Positions 8,885 to 20,827 of a stretch of 64,000 bases of DNA are shown one piece after another. The notes under the pieces are model-generated. The model made no database searches and had not been told where the DNA came from. It saw nothing but the letters and a program-made list of their open reading frames with translations. The position numbers were made by a program, and so were the translations under genes. Every line of letters starts with the position of its first letter. Positions within the stretch are counted from its first letter, which is position 1. Source of the stretch: Ewingella sp. CoE-038-23 (GTDB lineage: Bacteria; Pseudomonadota; Gammaproteobacteria; Enterobacterales; Enterobacteriaceae); assembly GCF_040419245.1 (NCBI RefSeq), contig NZ_JAZHOH010000001.1, positions 3,968,001 through 4,032,000 of the forward strand, written 5' to 3'.

Positions 8885-10320
8885 CTCCTATTTTTAGTAC
8901 TACCGCCAGTGAAAGTCAGTTTTTATCTTGCATAGATAACAGGGGGATATCCTGAAGGATCCTCATAAAATTCAGTAAACCAATATCATATCGGTATATC
9001 GTTGCCGTAATTTCTTCAAACCTGAGCCTAGCAATAGGGTTTTCAATATTAGCGGAGCATACCTAAATATATTCTCGCCAACTTTAATAGCGAAATAACT
9101 CGCCTGTATTTCACTATATTTGTCTGATATTTATGATGTATCCTTCCTTTTTCAAGGCTGAAACCACTTAACCACATAATAATACTGACTAAAGCCGCGA
9201 TCAGGCTAAACACCGCGACCCGCTCAACTGAATGGTTAGCTCTAAGCCTTAACCCGAATCCTCAGTGAGGATTTTTTCATCCTGAAAATTTTGCTCGATT
9301 TGCATTCTGCGGCTGTATAACTTCATCACCTGTTTAGGGGAAAATTCTGTGCTATTTGTAAAAATAAACCAGGGTGATTTTCCCACTGTATGGGCTTTAG
9401 TTGTCACCGATGGCCTGGGCGCTCTTTCCTTTGAACGTTTGAATTTACGGCCTTTAGGCTTACTTTTATAAAGATAAAAATGGCCTTCATGTTGTGCTTT
9501 TTTACTTCGCCCCAGCAGACCTTCACCCAGATAAGTTGCTGTTGTTGATGTCTTTATGCCTGAATTAATTACCTTTTCCCATCCATCACCAACATTGTAA
9601 TAGTGATTACCCAGCACCCGACAAATATAAGTCCAGCCACGAGAACTGACCTGTTGAAACCACCACCCCTGAAAACCGGCATCGGTAATAACAATGACAT
9701 GAGTTTCGGGTGTAAAGCACTCAGCAAGCGACTCAAGAAAATATTCATGCACCTCAGGATTCGCCGTCTGCGATGACGGAACGACATAACTCATCAATGG
9801 TAAAGAGCGACCATCACATGCCAGGCTCGCCTGCAGGAGTTGGAAACGCGAGGCATGATAAGCGCTCCAGTCAATGAGTATCACAGCACGGGACATTCCC
9901 TGCGTGATTTTCTGCGTAACACGCTGAAAAATTATGGAAATCTCATTTTATAAATGAGTATTCCCCAGCAGTCTATCTACACGCTTTATTTTGTTTTTAA
10001 CCGATGCCGTTCCGGTTAAATGACGTCCAATACTGGTAAGCGTAAGAGATGCACCATTTATTACAGCACTGGTTGCCTCAATCAGTGCTTTTTGACGATA
10101 AAGATGCAGAGGCTCCAGTATATTTTTAAAAAAATTTCGGCATAATGAACGCGCAGACATAGTGGTGATTTCCTTGAAATTGTTATTACAATCAATTAGA
10201 TCGCAACATACTATGCATGTCTCCTTTTCTGTGGATTTGTCAGGGGATATCCCCCCTGTTATCTATACAAGACAAAAAATTACTGGAGATCCTCAATGGG
10301 GGGCACTAAAAATAGGGAAG
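8885..10320 (-). mobile_element. IS4-family element, decayed, with long inverted ends
   Basis: The left end (TCCTATTTTTAGTACTACC...) and the complement of the right end (TCCCTATTTTTAGTGCCCC...) match. A second matching block, ATAGATAACAGGGGG plus GATATCC, lies about 45 bases further in on both sides. The only gene inside is a broken transposase on the minus strand. No clear target duplication could be seen. It separates the CP4-57-type core from the autotransporter cargo. Confidence 0.8.
9049..10160 (-). pseudogene. IS4-family transposase, broken by a stop and a frameshift
   Basis: The N-terminal part reads MSARSLCRNFFKNILEP to RLLGNTHL, then hits an in-frame TAA near 9945-9947. The same frame continues NEISIIFQRV...MSRAVILIDWSAYH, VIVITDAGFQGWWF and YSRRMQIEQNFQDEK, which are the DDE-type landmarks of the family. 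After QDEK the frame shifts: FGLRLRANHSVERV...MWLSGFS continues in another frame to a stop at 9049. Two independent lesions make it inactive. Whether a functional copy exists elsewhere is unknown. Confidence 0.85.
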
Positions 10321-10473
10321 TCTACAAAATCACAGTCATCATGATTTTACAAACATAATAAAATAAATAATTAAATAATATTAATAGGTAATTCCTATCT
10401 TAATGAGATAGTAAACCATTGCATATGATGTAAAAATGTTAATGGATGTCACAACCTATTTTCGGAAAAATAA
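10321..10473 (+). promoter_or_regulatory. Leader of the autotransporter gene
   Basis: A very AT-rich stretch (long TAATAAAATAAATAATTAAATAATATTAATA run) precedes the autotransporter. No strong Shine-Dalgarno sequence is visible (only CGGAAAA, 7 bases before ATG). Such AT tracts are typical H-NS-silenced promoters of acquired genes; that is inference. Confidence 0.4.
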
Positions 10474-13755
<3,282 letters not shown>

Positions 13756-14051
13756 TTAACTATGGTAAGGGAAAGGAATCCCTTGCCACATTCTGAAAAA
13801 ATTTGAATATAATTTTGTCATCTGAATAATTAAATTCTTTCTGATGGAGGAGCGGATTCAGCAATATTTGATTGTTCATAGAAAAGCAAATTTTCACAAT
13901 CGTAAACCGGAAAAACTATAATAAACTACACGTTATACATAGTGTGTACAATTTTTCGACGTAGATTGATGTCTATCACATTATTGAGAATTTCGCTGAG
14001 AGTTATTTTTAACATTGGTTGTCATTGAGACCGCATATTTTTGAGGTAAAA
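13756..14051 (+). other. Intergenic region between autotransporter and luxR-type gene
   Basis: About 300 AT-rich bases with no convincing gene. No strong terminator is visible after the autotransporter stop, so read-through into the regulator is possible. A ribosome-binding site (GAGGTAAAA) ends the region. Confidence 0.5.
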
Positions 14052-14639
14052 ATGTCTCCATTACAGATTTTAATTTTGACGCAGGATTCATATCTGAAGA
14101 TTGGCTTATCTTTCTTGATAAAAGAACTAATTGGGCAAGTTCCAGTTCGTATTAGTGACGGTGTCGATCTCTTCGACGAGCAACTGTTTGGAATGTGTGA
14201 TTGCTTTATAATTAATGATAGAGTGACATGGGATATACTTAACCATCCTTTAATAAAGAAATACGAAAATTGTAGAGAAAGAAATAGAATAATTATTCTT
14301 TCTGCTGAGATAAATGAATTCAAAAAATCTTTGGAACATATTCTTTTAAATTCAATGAGGCAAAAAATTTTTTTTAATAATATGAAGGGATCACATAATA
14401 TAAAAAAATTAACTGCAAAAGAATGTGGTATTCTTTCATCTTTAATTTCAGGCAAAAAAATAATAACGATAGCCAAAGACTTTAATTGCTCGACTAAAAC
14501 CGTTTATGCACATAAATATCATATATTGGAAAAGCTCGGATTTAGCTCAATAAACCATCTTATCCTTTTTTTAAATAATACTGAAAAATTACAAAAATAT
14601 AGGAAAGCCCCTACAATGAAGGACATAAATAATGTTTAA
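14052..14639 (+). CDS. LuxR-type transcriptional regulator (MrkI-like context)
   Basis: Start set at the ATG with GAGGTAAAA just upstream (an in-frame TTG upstream lacks such a site); 195 residues. The N-terminal ~130 residues show no full receiver domain. The C-terminal LuxR helix-turn-helix is clear: LTAKECGILSSLISGKKI, then IAKDFNCSTKTVYAHKYHILEKLG. The stop overlaps the start of the EAL gene by 8 bases, so the two are translationally coupled. Small LuxR proteins next to an EAL enzyme and a PilZ protein resemble MrkI of the Klebsiella mrkHIJ set; by analogy it may control the neighbouring autotransporter. Confidence 0.83.
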   Translation: MSPLQILILTQDSYLKIGLSFLIKELIGQVPVRISDGVDLFDEQLFGMCDCFIINDRVTWDILNHPLIKKYENCRERNRIIILSAEINEFKKSLEHILLNSMRQKIFFNNMKGSHNIKKLTAKECGILSSLISGKKIITIAKDFNCSTKTVYAHKYHILEKLGFSSINHLILFLNNTEKLQKYRKAPTMKDINNV

Positions 14640-15921
14640 TAATCGGTTTCAGTCAACTGATTTTATTATTATATGGATTTCTAATCTTGGTGATATCGCT
14701 GCAGCATTTGGACCAGAGACCCATCTGCAATGTATATCAGTGGTACGGCAAAGGTTAATAGACGGCGGATTGCCAGCTGTTGCTATAGAGTTGCAGGATG
14801 AGGTTGTTACTATAGATCTATCTATGCTGCCAACAAATGTGTTATCCGAAGTTACCCATGTAGAAAACTACTCTACCGATCGACAGGAGGATAAACTTGC
14901 ACAATTTCTTTTCGCTATTGTCGGTGCAGAGTGCATTGATACAATTCAAGGCCAAGTTTATCTACGCGTTGAAGTTAAATTTCTACGGATCAATGGTACA
15001 CAATACGGATTTACGGATCGTAGTTCATTCCTTGCTGAGCAATCCACGCGACGACCAGCACTAGTACCAGGAATATTGACTGCTTGGTGTCAACGTTTTC
15101 GTTCCGATATGAAACACGCCGCTAATCTATTGAATGGGCTACGTAACGGATCGTTAATACTTGTATTCCAGCCGATTGTTCATTTTATTAATGGGGAAAC
15201 TGTATGTATATATAGCGAAGCTCTATTACGTCATATTGCAGAACCTACATATGCTCCAGAAGATGCTATAAATGCACTAGAAAGACTGAAACTCATTTCT
15301 CACCTTGACTATAGTGTAGTCAGTACCATTCTTCAACTCTTGCGCTATCAGCCTAATCAACATATTGCGGCTAATATCTCTGCGGTATCACTAAATAATA
15401 ACGCGTTTTGGCATCATCTGATAGAACAGCTAGAAGAAATGCCAGATATAGCGAGCCGCCTGATCCTCGAGATTACGGAAACTGCAGAGATTAGTAAAAT
15501 TAGCGACGCAATAAGACTATTGGGACTCCTTAAAAAGACAGGAGTTCGCATTGCTTTAGACGATGTTGGCACAGGGATGACTACGCTGGAGTTTATAGCG
15601 ATAGCCCATGCTGATATCATTAAAATTGATCGTTCCGTATTGCAACGTTCTTCAATATCTTGCTCCGGTGTAGAGAGCTCTGAACTAGCAAACCTCGTAT
15701 GTCTGTGCAAGAACTATGCAGGTTTGGTTGTAGTTGAGGGGATAGAAACATCTGAACAATTAAATCAAGCAATTGGTCCTGCGCGTGCTAATGGTGTTCA
15801 GGGATATTTAATCAGTCGGCCAGAAGTTCAGGCTGGATGGATGAAAACGGCTCCATGCCATGTCGTGGATGTTTATAATCAGTTTTTATCATCCCAACTT
15901 GAGGTGATTTTAAGAAATTAA
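14632..15921 (+). CDS. EAL-domain c-di-GMP phosphodiesterase, probably active
   Basis: 429 residues. The N-terminal ~170 residues resemble no domain I recognise. The EAL domain starts near FQPIV. The catalytic set is kept: Glu196 in EALLR, Asn in ANISA, EITE, the Asp pair in LDDVGTG, Lys in IKIDRSV, VEGIET, and Gln in VQGYLISRP. It should therefore hydrolyse c-di-GMP to pGpG. No GGDEF domain or membrane segment is seen, so it is cytosolic. It is the second gene of an overlapping pair with the LuxR-type gene. Cognate role inferred: lower c-di-GMP to switch off the adhesin, as MrkJ does for type 3 fimbriae. Confidence 0.9.
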   Translation: MFNNRFQSTDFIIIWISNLGDIAAAFGPETHLQCISVVRQRLIDGGLPAVAIELQDEVVTIDLSMLPTNVLSEVTHVENYSTDRQEDKLAQFLFAIVGAECIDTIQGQVYLRVEVKFLRINGTQYGFTDRSSFLAEQSTRRPALVPGILTAWCQRFRSDMKHAANLLNGLRNGSLILVFQPIVHFINGETVCIYSEALLRHIAEPTYAPEDAINALERLKLISHLDYSVVSTILQLLRYQPNQHIAANISAVSLNNNAFWHHLIEQLEEMPDIASRLILEITETAEISKISDAIRLLGLLKKTGVRIALDDVGTGMTTLEFIAIAHADIIKIDRSVLQRSSISCSGVESSELANLVCLCKNYAGLVVVEGIETSEQLNQAIGPARANGVQGYLISRPEVQAGWMKTAPCHVVDVYNQFLSSQLEVILRN

Positions 15922-16151
15922 AGACGCTGTACACGATTTTTCAGTGCGACATGAGGCTGTTCCTGTGATTGTTTCAGCCAGTATGCAGTAAGACGTGCGA
16001 AGAAACCTGCTGTCTTATCAGCAGTTCCCTACCCGACTGTGTGTTGAGAACAATTTCAGGGTACAAACTGTCGGGGACAACGTAGCCACGGATTATCCGT
16101 AAGAGTGAATCGTGAGGTTCAATCTGAAACTGTCCCCCGCAGGTTGTGAAG
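15922..16151. other. Gene-free stretch after the EAL gene
   Basis: About 230 bases with no supported gene. It contains related CTGTCGGGGACA and CTGTCCCCCGCA blocks in inverted orientation, which look like debris of an insertion-sequence end. I cannot name the element. Confidence 0.4.
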
Positions 16152-16775
16152 GGTAATTCCTCTATTTTTAGCGGAGGCGATAAGTAGAATCAGTTCATGT
16201 AATGAATATTCTGCATCGGTGTAAAACCATTCAGTGCCATGTTCGGTCGTTCGTGATTATAGAACCATTGCCATTTTGTCGCATAGTCCTGCAATTCATT
16301 CAATGATGAAAACAGGCTCTGTCCCAGCCAGTCATAGCGTATTGTCCGGTTATAACGCTCAATATAGGCATTCTGCTAAGGTTTGCCCGGCTGAATAAAA
16401 TTGAGTCGAATATCTTGCTTTTCAGCCCATGTTATCAGTGTATTACCTATATACTCTAGACTATTATCACAACGAATTGAAGCCGGTTTTCCTTTCCATT
16501 TAATGAGCTGCTCCAGCGTTCTTATGACAAGGATAGCTGGCAGGGAAAAATCAACCTCAATAGCAAGGCTTCACGATTGAAGTCATCAATCACATTGGGT
16601 AAACGGACAGCCTGGAACAAGAGTTCCGACTTCAGCTTGTTTAAGAATGGCGATGATCTGACTGTCAGTAAAACGTGATCGTTGAGCTTAGCTGCCCTTC
16701 GGGTCATAGAAATCCTTTTTAAATCAAGTTAGTAGAAAATTATACTTATGAACATACCGATTTTTCGAGGGGATT
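16152..16775 (-). pseudogene. IS3-family transposase fragment, copy A of a 624-bp direct repeat
   Basis: Minus-strand reading gives a decayed OrfB C-terminal part. VIDDFNREALLL and IRLNFIQPGKP*QNAYIERYNRTIRYDWLGQSLF are separated by a premature stop (CAG to TAG) and frame changes. It ends with a block close to ALNGFTPMQNIHYMN. No OrfA is present. The same 624 bases, with the same lesions and only a few substitutions, recur at 19582-20205. Confidence 0.85.
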
Positions 16776-16888
16776 TCCGGGAGGGGGTCAAAAAGCTCTT
16801 CATACGGATATTGGATAGGGAACAAATAAGACTCAGCATATGCTCTGATGCAAGGGAAAAATAGATACTTAGTTGTCATTAATAATGT

Positions 16889-16905
16889 ATAAAAAAATGA
16901 TAAAT
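16889..16905 (+). repeat. 17-bp direct repeat flanking the IS2-like element, left copy
   Basis: ATAAAAAAATGATAAAT, repeated exactly at 18240-18256 directly after the element. It marks the insertion point. The length is unexpected for IS2, which usually duplicates 5 bp. Confidence 0.8.
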
Positions 16906-16941
16906 GATCTTGACCCTCCATCTCCGAACAGCTTTTGTATC

Positions 16942-17823
16942 TTAAGTTAACGATGTCCGCTGCCGCCGGTATTCCCTCGGGGAGTGATATCCCAGCGCGC
17001 TGTGCGGGTGGTTTTCATTGTAATGCGTGAACGCTACTGCAAGGTTTCGCAGTGCTGTTCTCACATCCGGTTTTGGCATGAACGCGATATAGTCTTCTTT
17101 CATCGTTTTCACGAACCGTTCGGCCATGCCATTACTCTGCGGGCTGCTCACCGCTGTTGTGCAGGGCTCCAGATTCAGCTCTCTCGCGAACCTCCGCGTT
17201 TCATACGCGGTATACGCTGAACCGTTATCCGTCAGCCACTGCACCGCTGTGTCGGGCAACCTGTCGCCGAAGCGCTTTTCCACCGACCTCAGCATCACAT
17301 CCTGCACGGTCGAACTGTCATAGCCTCCCGTGCTTGCTGCCCAGTCTATGGCCTCACGGTCGCAGCAGTCCAGCGCGAACGTTACCCGCAGTTTTTCGCC
17401 GTTGTCGCAGCCGAACTCGAAGCCATCTGAACACCAGCGCATATCGCTTTCTGCCACCGCTATCTTGCCCTTATGTTCACGCTTCGGTCGCTCTGGTTTG
17501 TGATGCAACAACAACAGGTTATGCTCGCTCATTATCCTGTAAAGCCGTTTGGCATTCACAGGTGGCTGTCCCTCTGTGCGACGTTGCTTGCGCAGGATGC
17601 CCCACACGCGTCGATAACCATAACTCGGCATATCGCTGATAATGTTGAGGATAGCCGACAGTATTTCTGCGTCTGCTTCTTCATTACGCCGGTTACAGCG
17701 CCTGTCCTGCCAGTCGGCAGAACGGTTAATCCGCAGTGACAGTTGCGCACGCGACACGCCCATGGTCCGGCTGACCATGGCTATTCCCCGTCCTTTGGCA
17801 ACAAGGGCGCGTGCGCTATCCAT
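16942..17823 (-). CDS. IS2-like transposase OrfB
   Basis: 293 residues, DDE transposase. It opens [28 protein letters not shown] as IS2 OrfB does. A middle block, [13 protein letters not shown], leads to the rve integrase core with [35 protein letters not shown] and [12 protein letters not shown], and it ends in [12 protein letters not shown]. These include the catalytic D, D and E positions. It overlaps orfA by 43 bases and in the family is made as an OrfAB fusion through -1 frameshifting. Confidence 0.93.
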   Translation of the reverse strand: MDSARALVAKGRGIAMVSRTMGVSRAQLSLRINRSADWQDRRCNRRNEEADAEILSAILNIISDMPSYGYRRVWGILRKQRRTEGQPPVNAKRLYRIMSEHNLLLLHHKPERPKREHKGKIAVAESDMRWCSDGFEFGCDNGEKLRVTFALDCCDREAIDWAASTGGYDSSTVQDVMLRSVEKRFGDRLPDTAVQWLTDNGSAYTAYETRRFARELNLEPCTTAVSSPQSNGMAERFVKTMKEDYIAFMPKPDVRTALRNLAVAFTHYNENHPHSALGYHSPREYRRQRTSLT

Positions 17824-18176
17824 TTTCGCGACTGACCGTACTCCACGGCTTCTTTCAGGATCTCAACTTCCATCGTTTTCTTGCCCAGAAGGCGCTGAAG
17901 CTCCCGGACCTGCTTCAGAGCAGCAGTAAGCTCAGAAGCAGGAACGACTTCCTCTCCAGCCGCAACGGCGGTGAGGCTGCCTTCCTGATATTGCTTCTTC
18001 CACTTAAACAGCAGGCTGGGCTGGATACCATGCAGGCGGGCGACATGGGAGACATTCATACCCGGCTCCATCGTCTGCTGGATAATGGCGATCTTCTCCT
18101 GAGGAGTTTTACGTTTACGGACTTCTTGCCCTAACAGGATCCCGGTCATCTCAAAATTGGCGTTAGTGTTAGACAT
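17781..18176 (-). CDS. IS2-like transposase OrfA
   Basis: 131 residues. Helix-turn-helix DNA-binding part ([44 protein letters not shown]) followed by a leucine-zipper-like segment ([26 protein letters not shown]). It binds the IS ends and regulates transposition. It lies upstream of and overlaps orfB. Confidence 0.92.
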   Translation of the reverse strand: MSNTNANFEMTGILLGQEVRKRKTPQEKIAIIQQTMEPGMNVSHVARLHGIQPSLLFKWKKQYQEGSLTAVAAGEEVVPASELTAALKQVRELQRLLGKKTMEVEILKEAVEYGQSRKWIAHAPLLPKDGE

Positions 18177-18239
18177 ATATTCAAGCCTATCTCTTATCTG
18201 GAGATACAGCTACTGTCCGGTGTTTCAGGGGGCTACATC

Positions 18240-18256
18240 ATAAAAAAATGATAAAT
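18240..18256 (+). repeat. 17-bp direct repeat flanking the IS2-like element, right copy
   Basis: Exact copy of 16889-16905, starting at the base after the IS end. The restored, pre-insertion sequence would run unbroken into the promoter region of the PilZ gene. Confidence 0.8.
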
Positions 18257-18395
18257 ATCAATCTATTATTAGATATTTATATGTTTTTTAGATCATAAAT
18301 AATACAAAAAAACAGTACGCAGTGTATGATTCTTAGACTATATTTTGATCTAATTAAAAATAATTCTAATATTGTTGTGGGTAAGGAAACTAACT

Positions 18396-19103
18396 ATGCA
18401 CCAATTAGACATAAATGATAAATATGAAAAGATTGCTATTCTGCGTGATGAGATGAAGAAAAAAACTTCAGGGGTAATGGTAGTTGAGGGTGGGGAGGTT
18501 GGTGTCGCAAGGATATCAAACGTTGGTGTTGGAGTCGACTCTTTCTCATTTTATTGCGAAGATAGTTTTATAATAAATGAAGTCATTGAACTTAAACTGT
18601 ATAGTGATATAGGTCAAATAAACATTTTATCCAAGAGCATAGGAAGATATGGTGCCCAAGGGGAATATATGGAAGCCAGCATACCTATCAAAATGATTAT
18701 TACTCAACGCCGTAAAGAACGGCGATTTACCCTGAGAAAAATTGACAATTTCTATTGCTATGGTAAGTTCAGAAACGGTGAGAGCTATAGATATGATATC
18801 TCTGATATATCATTGGGGGGATGCGCTCTAATAAGTTTTCAACCAAATATGCGATTTTTAGTTGATGGAGGTATCCTGAAAAATTCAGTAATTTCCCTCC
18901 CAAAGAAGGTAAGCTTGAATATCTCATTAAGGATAGCATCTATTTCATATAACACTATCATACATGACGATAAAATAATTAATTTCGTAACTAAAATATC
19001 TTGCGAGTTTCTTTTTCAAAATGACTATCAACGTAATACCATAAATCAGGTAATATTAGACTTAACCAATAATATCCGGAAGGGACATAATAGATACTAT
19101 TAG
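18396..19103 (+). CDS. PilZ-domain c-di-GMP receptor, MrkH/YcgR-like
   Basis: Start at MHQLDIND with AAGGAAA about 6 bases upstream; 235 residues. Two-domain plan: an N-terminal YcgR-like beta domain (1-~100) and a C-terminal PilZ domain. The c-di-GMP motifs are present: RRKERR (Arg105/106-Arg109/110) and DISLGG (Asp137-Ser139-Gly142). The stretch FYCYGKFRNGESYRYDISDISLGGCAL is strikingly like MrkH, the c-di-GMP-dependent transcription activator of type 3 fimbriae, as I remember it. No membrane segment. Its promoter region begins at the IS2-like insertion, which may have changed its expression. Confidence 0.88.
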   Translation: MHQLDINDKYEKIAILRDEMKKKTSGVMVVEGGEVGVARISNVGVGVDSFSFYCEDSFIINEVIELKLYSDIGQINILSKSIGRYGAQGEYMEASIPIKMIITQRRKERRFTLRKIDNFYCYGKFRNGESYRYDISDISLGGCALISFQPNMRFLVDGGILKNSVISLPKKVSLNISLRIASISYNTIIHDDKIINFVTKISCEFLFQNDYQRNTINQVILDLTNNIRKGHNRYY

Positions 19104-19224
19104 TTGAGCCTATCCGTAATTTTGTGTAACTGTCACTGTATTAAAGGTGACGGCTCAGACGGTCACTAAACTCGATTATAAAACGACTCATTGCCAGTCG
19201 CCAGTTCTGGATCGGCATATTCCA

Positions 19225-19581
19225 TGATCCTACCCAGCAATAGTGGATACGCAATTAAGTGAGTAAACTCTCAACCAGAGGTGACTCATGACAAAACTAG
19301 CATCAACAAATAAAAAGCCCCGCAAACAGCACACGTCTGAATACCGCAACGAAGCCCTAAAGCTTGCGGAACGCATTGGCGTCGCTGCTGTCCGCCAAGC
19401 TCAGTCTTTATGAATTGCAGCTCTATACCTAGCGTAGTAAGCAACAGCAACAAATGACCTCTTCAGAACGTGAAAGTGAGGTGGCCGCAAAAAATGTCCG
19501 GTTAAAGCGACAGCTGGCGGAACAAGCTGAGGAACTGGCTATCCTCCAAAAGGCAGCGACATACTTCGCGAAGCCTGAAAT
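19225..19581 (+). pseudogene. IS3 remnant A (left end and broken OrfA)
   Basis: Begins with an IS3-type end (TGATCCTACCCAGCAATAGTGG). OrfA starts MTKLASTNKKPRKQHTSEYRNEALKLAERIGVAAV, then frameshifts to RQAQSL and a stop. The later part (TSSERESEVAAKNVRLKRQLAEQAEELAILQKAATYFAK) is open. It is cut off at the join with repeat copy B, and OrfB is absent. The same frameshift occurs in remnant B at 22215. Confidence 0.87.
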
Positions 19582-20205
19582 GGTAATTCCTCTATTTTTA
19601 GCGGAGGCGATAAGTAGAATCAGTTCATGTAATGAATATGCTGCATCGGTGTAAAACCATTCAGTGCCATGTTCGGTCGTTCGTGATTATAGAACCATTG
19701 CCATTTTGTCGCATAGTCCTGCAATTCATTCAATGATGAAAACAGGCTCTGTCCCAGCCAGTCATAGCGTATTGTCCGGTTATAACGCTCAATATAGGCA
19801 TTCTGCTAAGGTTTGCCCGGCTGAATAAAATTGAGTCGAATATCTTGCTTTTCAGCCCATGTTATCAGTGTATTACCTATATACTCTAGACTATTATCAC
19901 AACGAATTGAAGCCGGTTTTCCTTTCCATTTAATGAGCTGCTCCAGCGTTCTTATGACAAGGATAGCTGGCAGGGAAAAATCAACCTCAATAGCAAGGCT
20001 TCACGATTGAAGTCATCAATCACATTGGGTAAACGGACAGCCTGGAACAAGAGTTCCGACTTCAGCTTATTTAAGAATGGCGATGATCTGACTGTCAGTA
20101 AAACGTGATCGTTGAGCTTAGCTGCCCTTCGGGTCATAGAAATCCTTTTTAAATCAAGTTAGTAGAAAATTATACTTATGAACACACCGATTTTTCGAGG
20201 GGATT
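19582..20205 (-). pseudogene. IS3-family transposase fragment, copy B of the 624-bp direct repeat
   Basis: Near-identical to 16152-16775 (I count about three substitutions), with the same premature stop after QPGKP and the same missing OrfA. With copy A it flanks the IS2-like element, the PilZ gene and IS3 remnant A in direct orientation. Confidence 0.87.
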
Positions 20206-20697
20206 ACCGATATCGATTTGAATCCCAAAATCGGCGCAAACTGGCAGAAAAAGGGAGAGCAAAAAGTTATTCCTACACCAGGAAAAAATGAAAAGCATTA
20301 CCTTGCCGGGATCCTTTATGCCGGAACTGGACGAGTGGATTATGTCAGTGGGGCAAGTAAAAACTCAGATTTATTTATAAGGATGTTAAGTCATTTAAAA
20401 AGCACATATCGAAGTGCAAAAACGATCACGCTGATCGTGGACAACTACATCATTCTCAAGAATAAAAAGACGCTGAAGTGGCTGAAGGAAAATGCTAAAT
20501 TTATTATTATTTATCAGCCAGTTTACTCCCCGTGAGTGAACAAAATAGAGTTGCTTTGGCTGCCGTTACACGAAACGGTAACGCGTAACCACCGTTGCCG
20601 GACAATGTGGCAATTACTGAAAAACGTCCGGCAATTTATGAAAGCCACATCACCTTTTCCCGGCAATAATCATAGGGTAAAAAAAGTGGAGCGTTAA
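20206..20697 (+). pseudogene. IS630-family transposase, N-terminally truncated, internal stop
   Basis: The frame reads DIDLNPKIGANWQKKGEQKVIPTPG, then KHYLAGILYAGTGRVDYVSGASKNSDLFI, LIVDNYIILKNKKT and IIYQPVYSP. There a TGA replaces the Trp codon of the usual PVYSPWVN motif. The frame then continues VNKIELLWLPLHETVTRNHRC to a stop at 20697. The N-terminal half is missing at the junction with the IS3-family fragment. The DDE residues before the stop are visible, but the protein is inactive. Confidence 0.85.
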
Positions 20698-20827
20698 TAG
20701 GCGCAGTTATTTAGTATGCTAATTTTTTATTCAGGGAAAGCTCGTTTCACTTACCATTCGATACCCTCAAATTAAAAATTTAGAGCGATAGGAGACAATT
20801 TTGACACTGAGAAATTACCTCAACCCC

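Larger units (their letters stand above)
16906..18239 (-). mobile_element. IS2-like insertion sequence (IS3 family), 1334 bp, intact reading frames
   Basis: Bounded by inverted ends (GATCTTGACCCTCC... against GATGTAGCCCCCTG..., both reaching CCG-ACAG) and by a 17-bp direct repeat. Length is essentially that of IS2 (about 1.33 kb). It carries orfA and orfB on the minus strand with a 43-bp overlap, consistent with frameshifted OrfAB. It splits the region upstream of the PilZ gene from the EAL side. Confidence 0.9.

Noticed and set aside
16724..16921. Minus-strand open frame of 65 codons between IS pieces
   Set aside because: It straddles an IS fragment and unrelated sequence, has no ribosome site and no family pattern.
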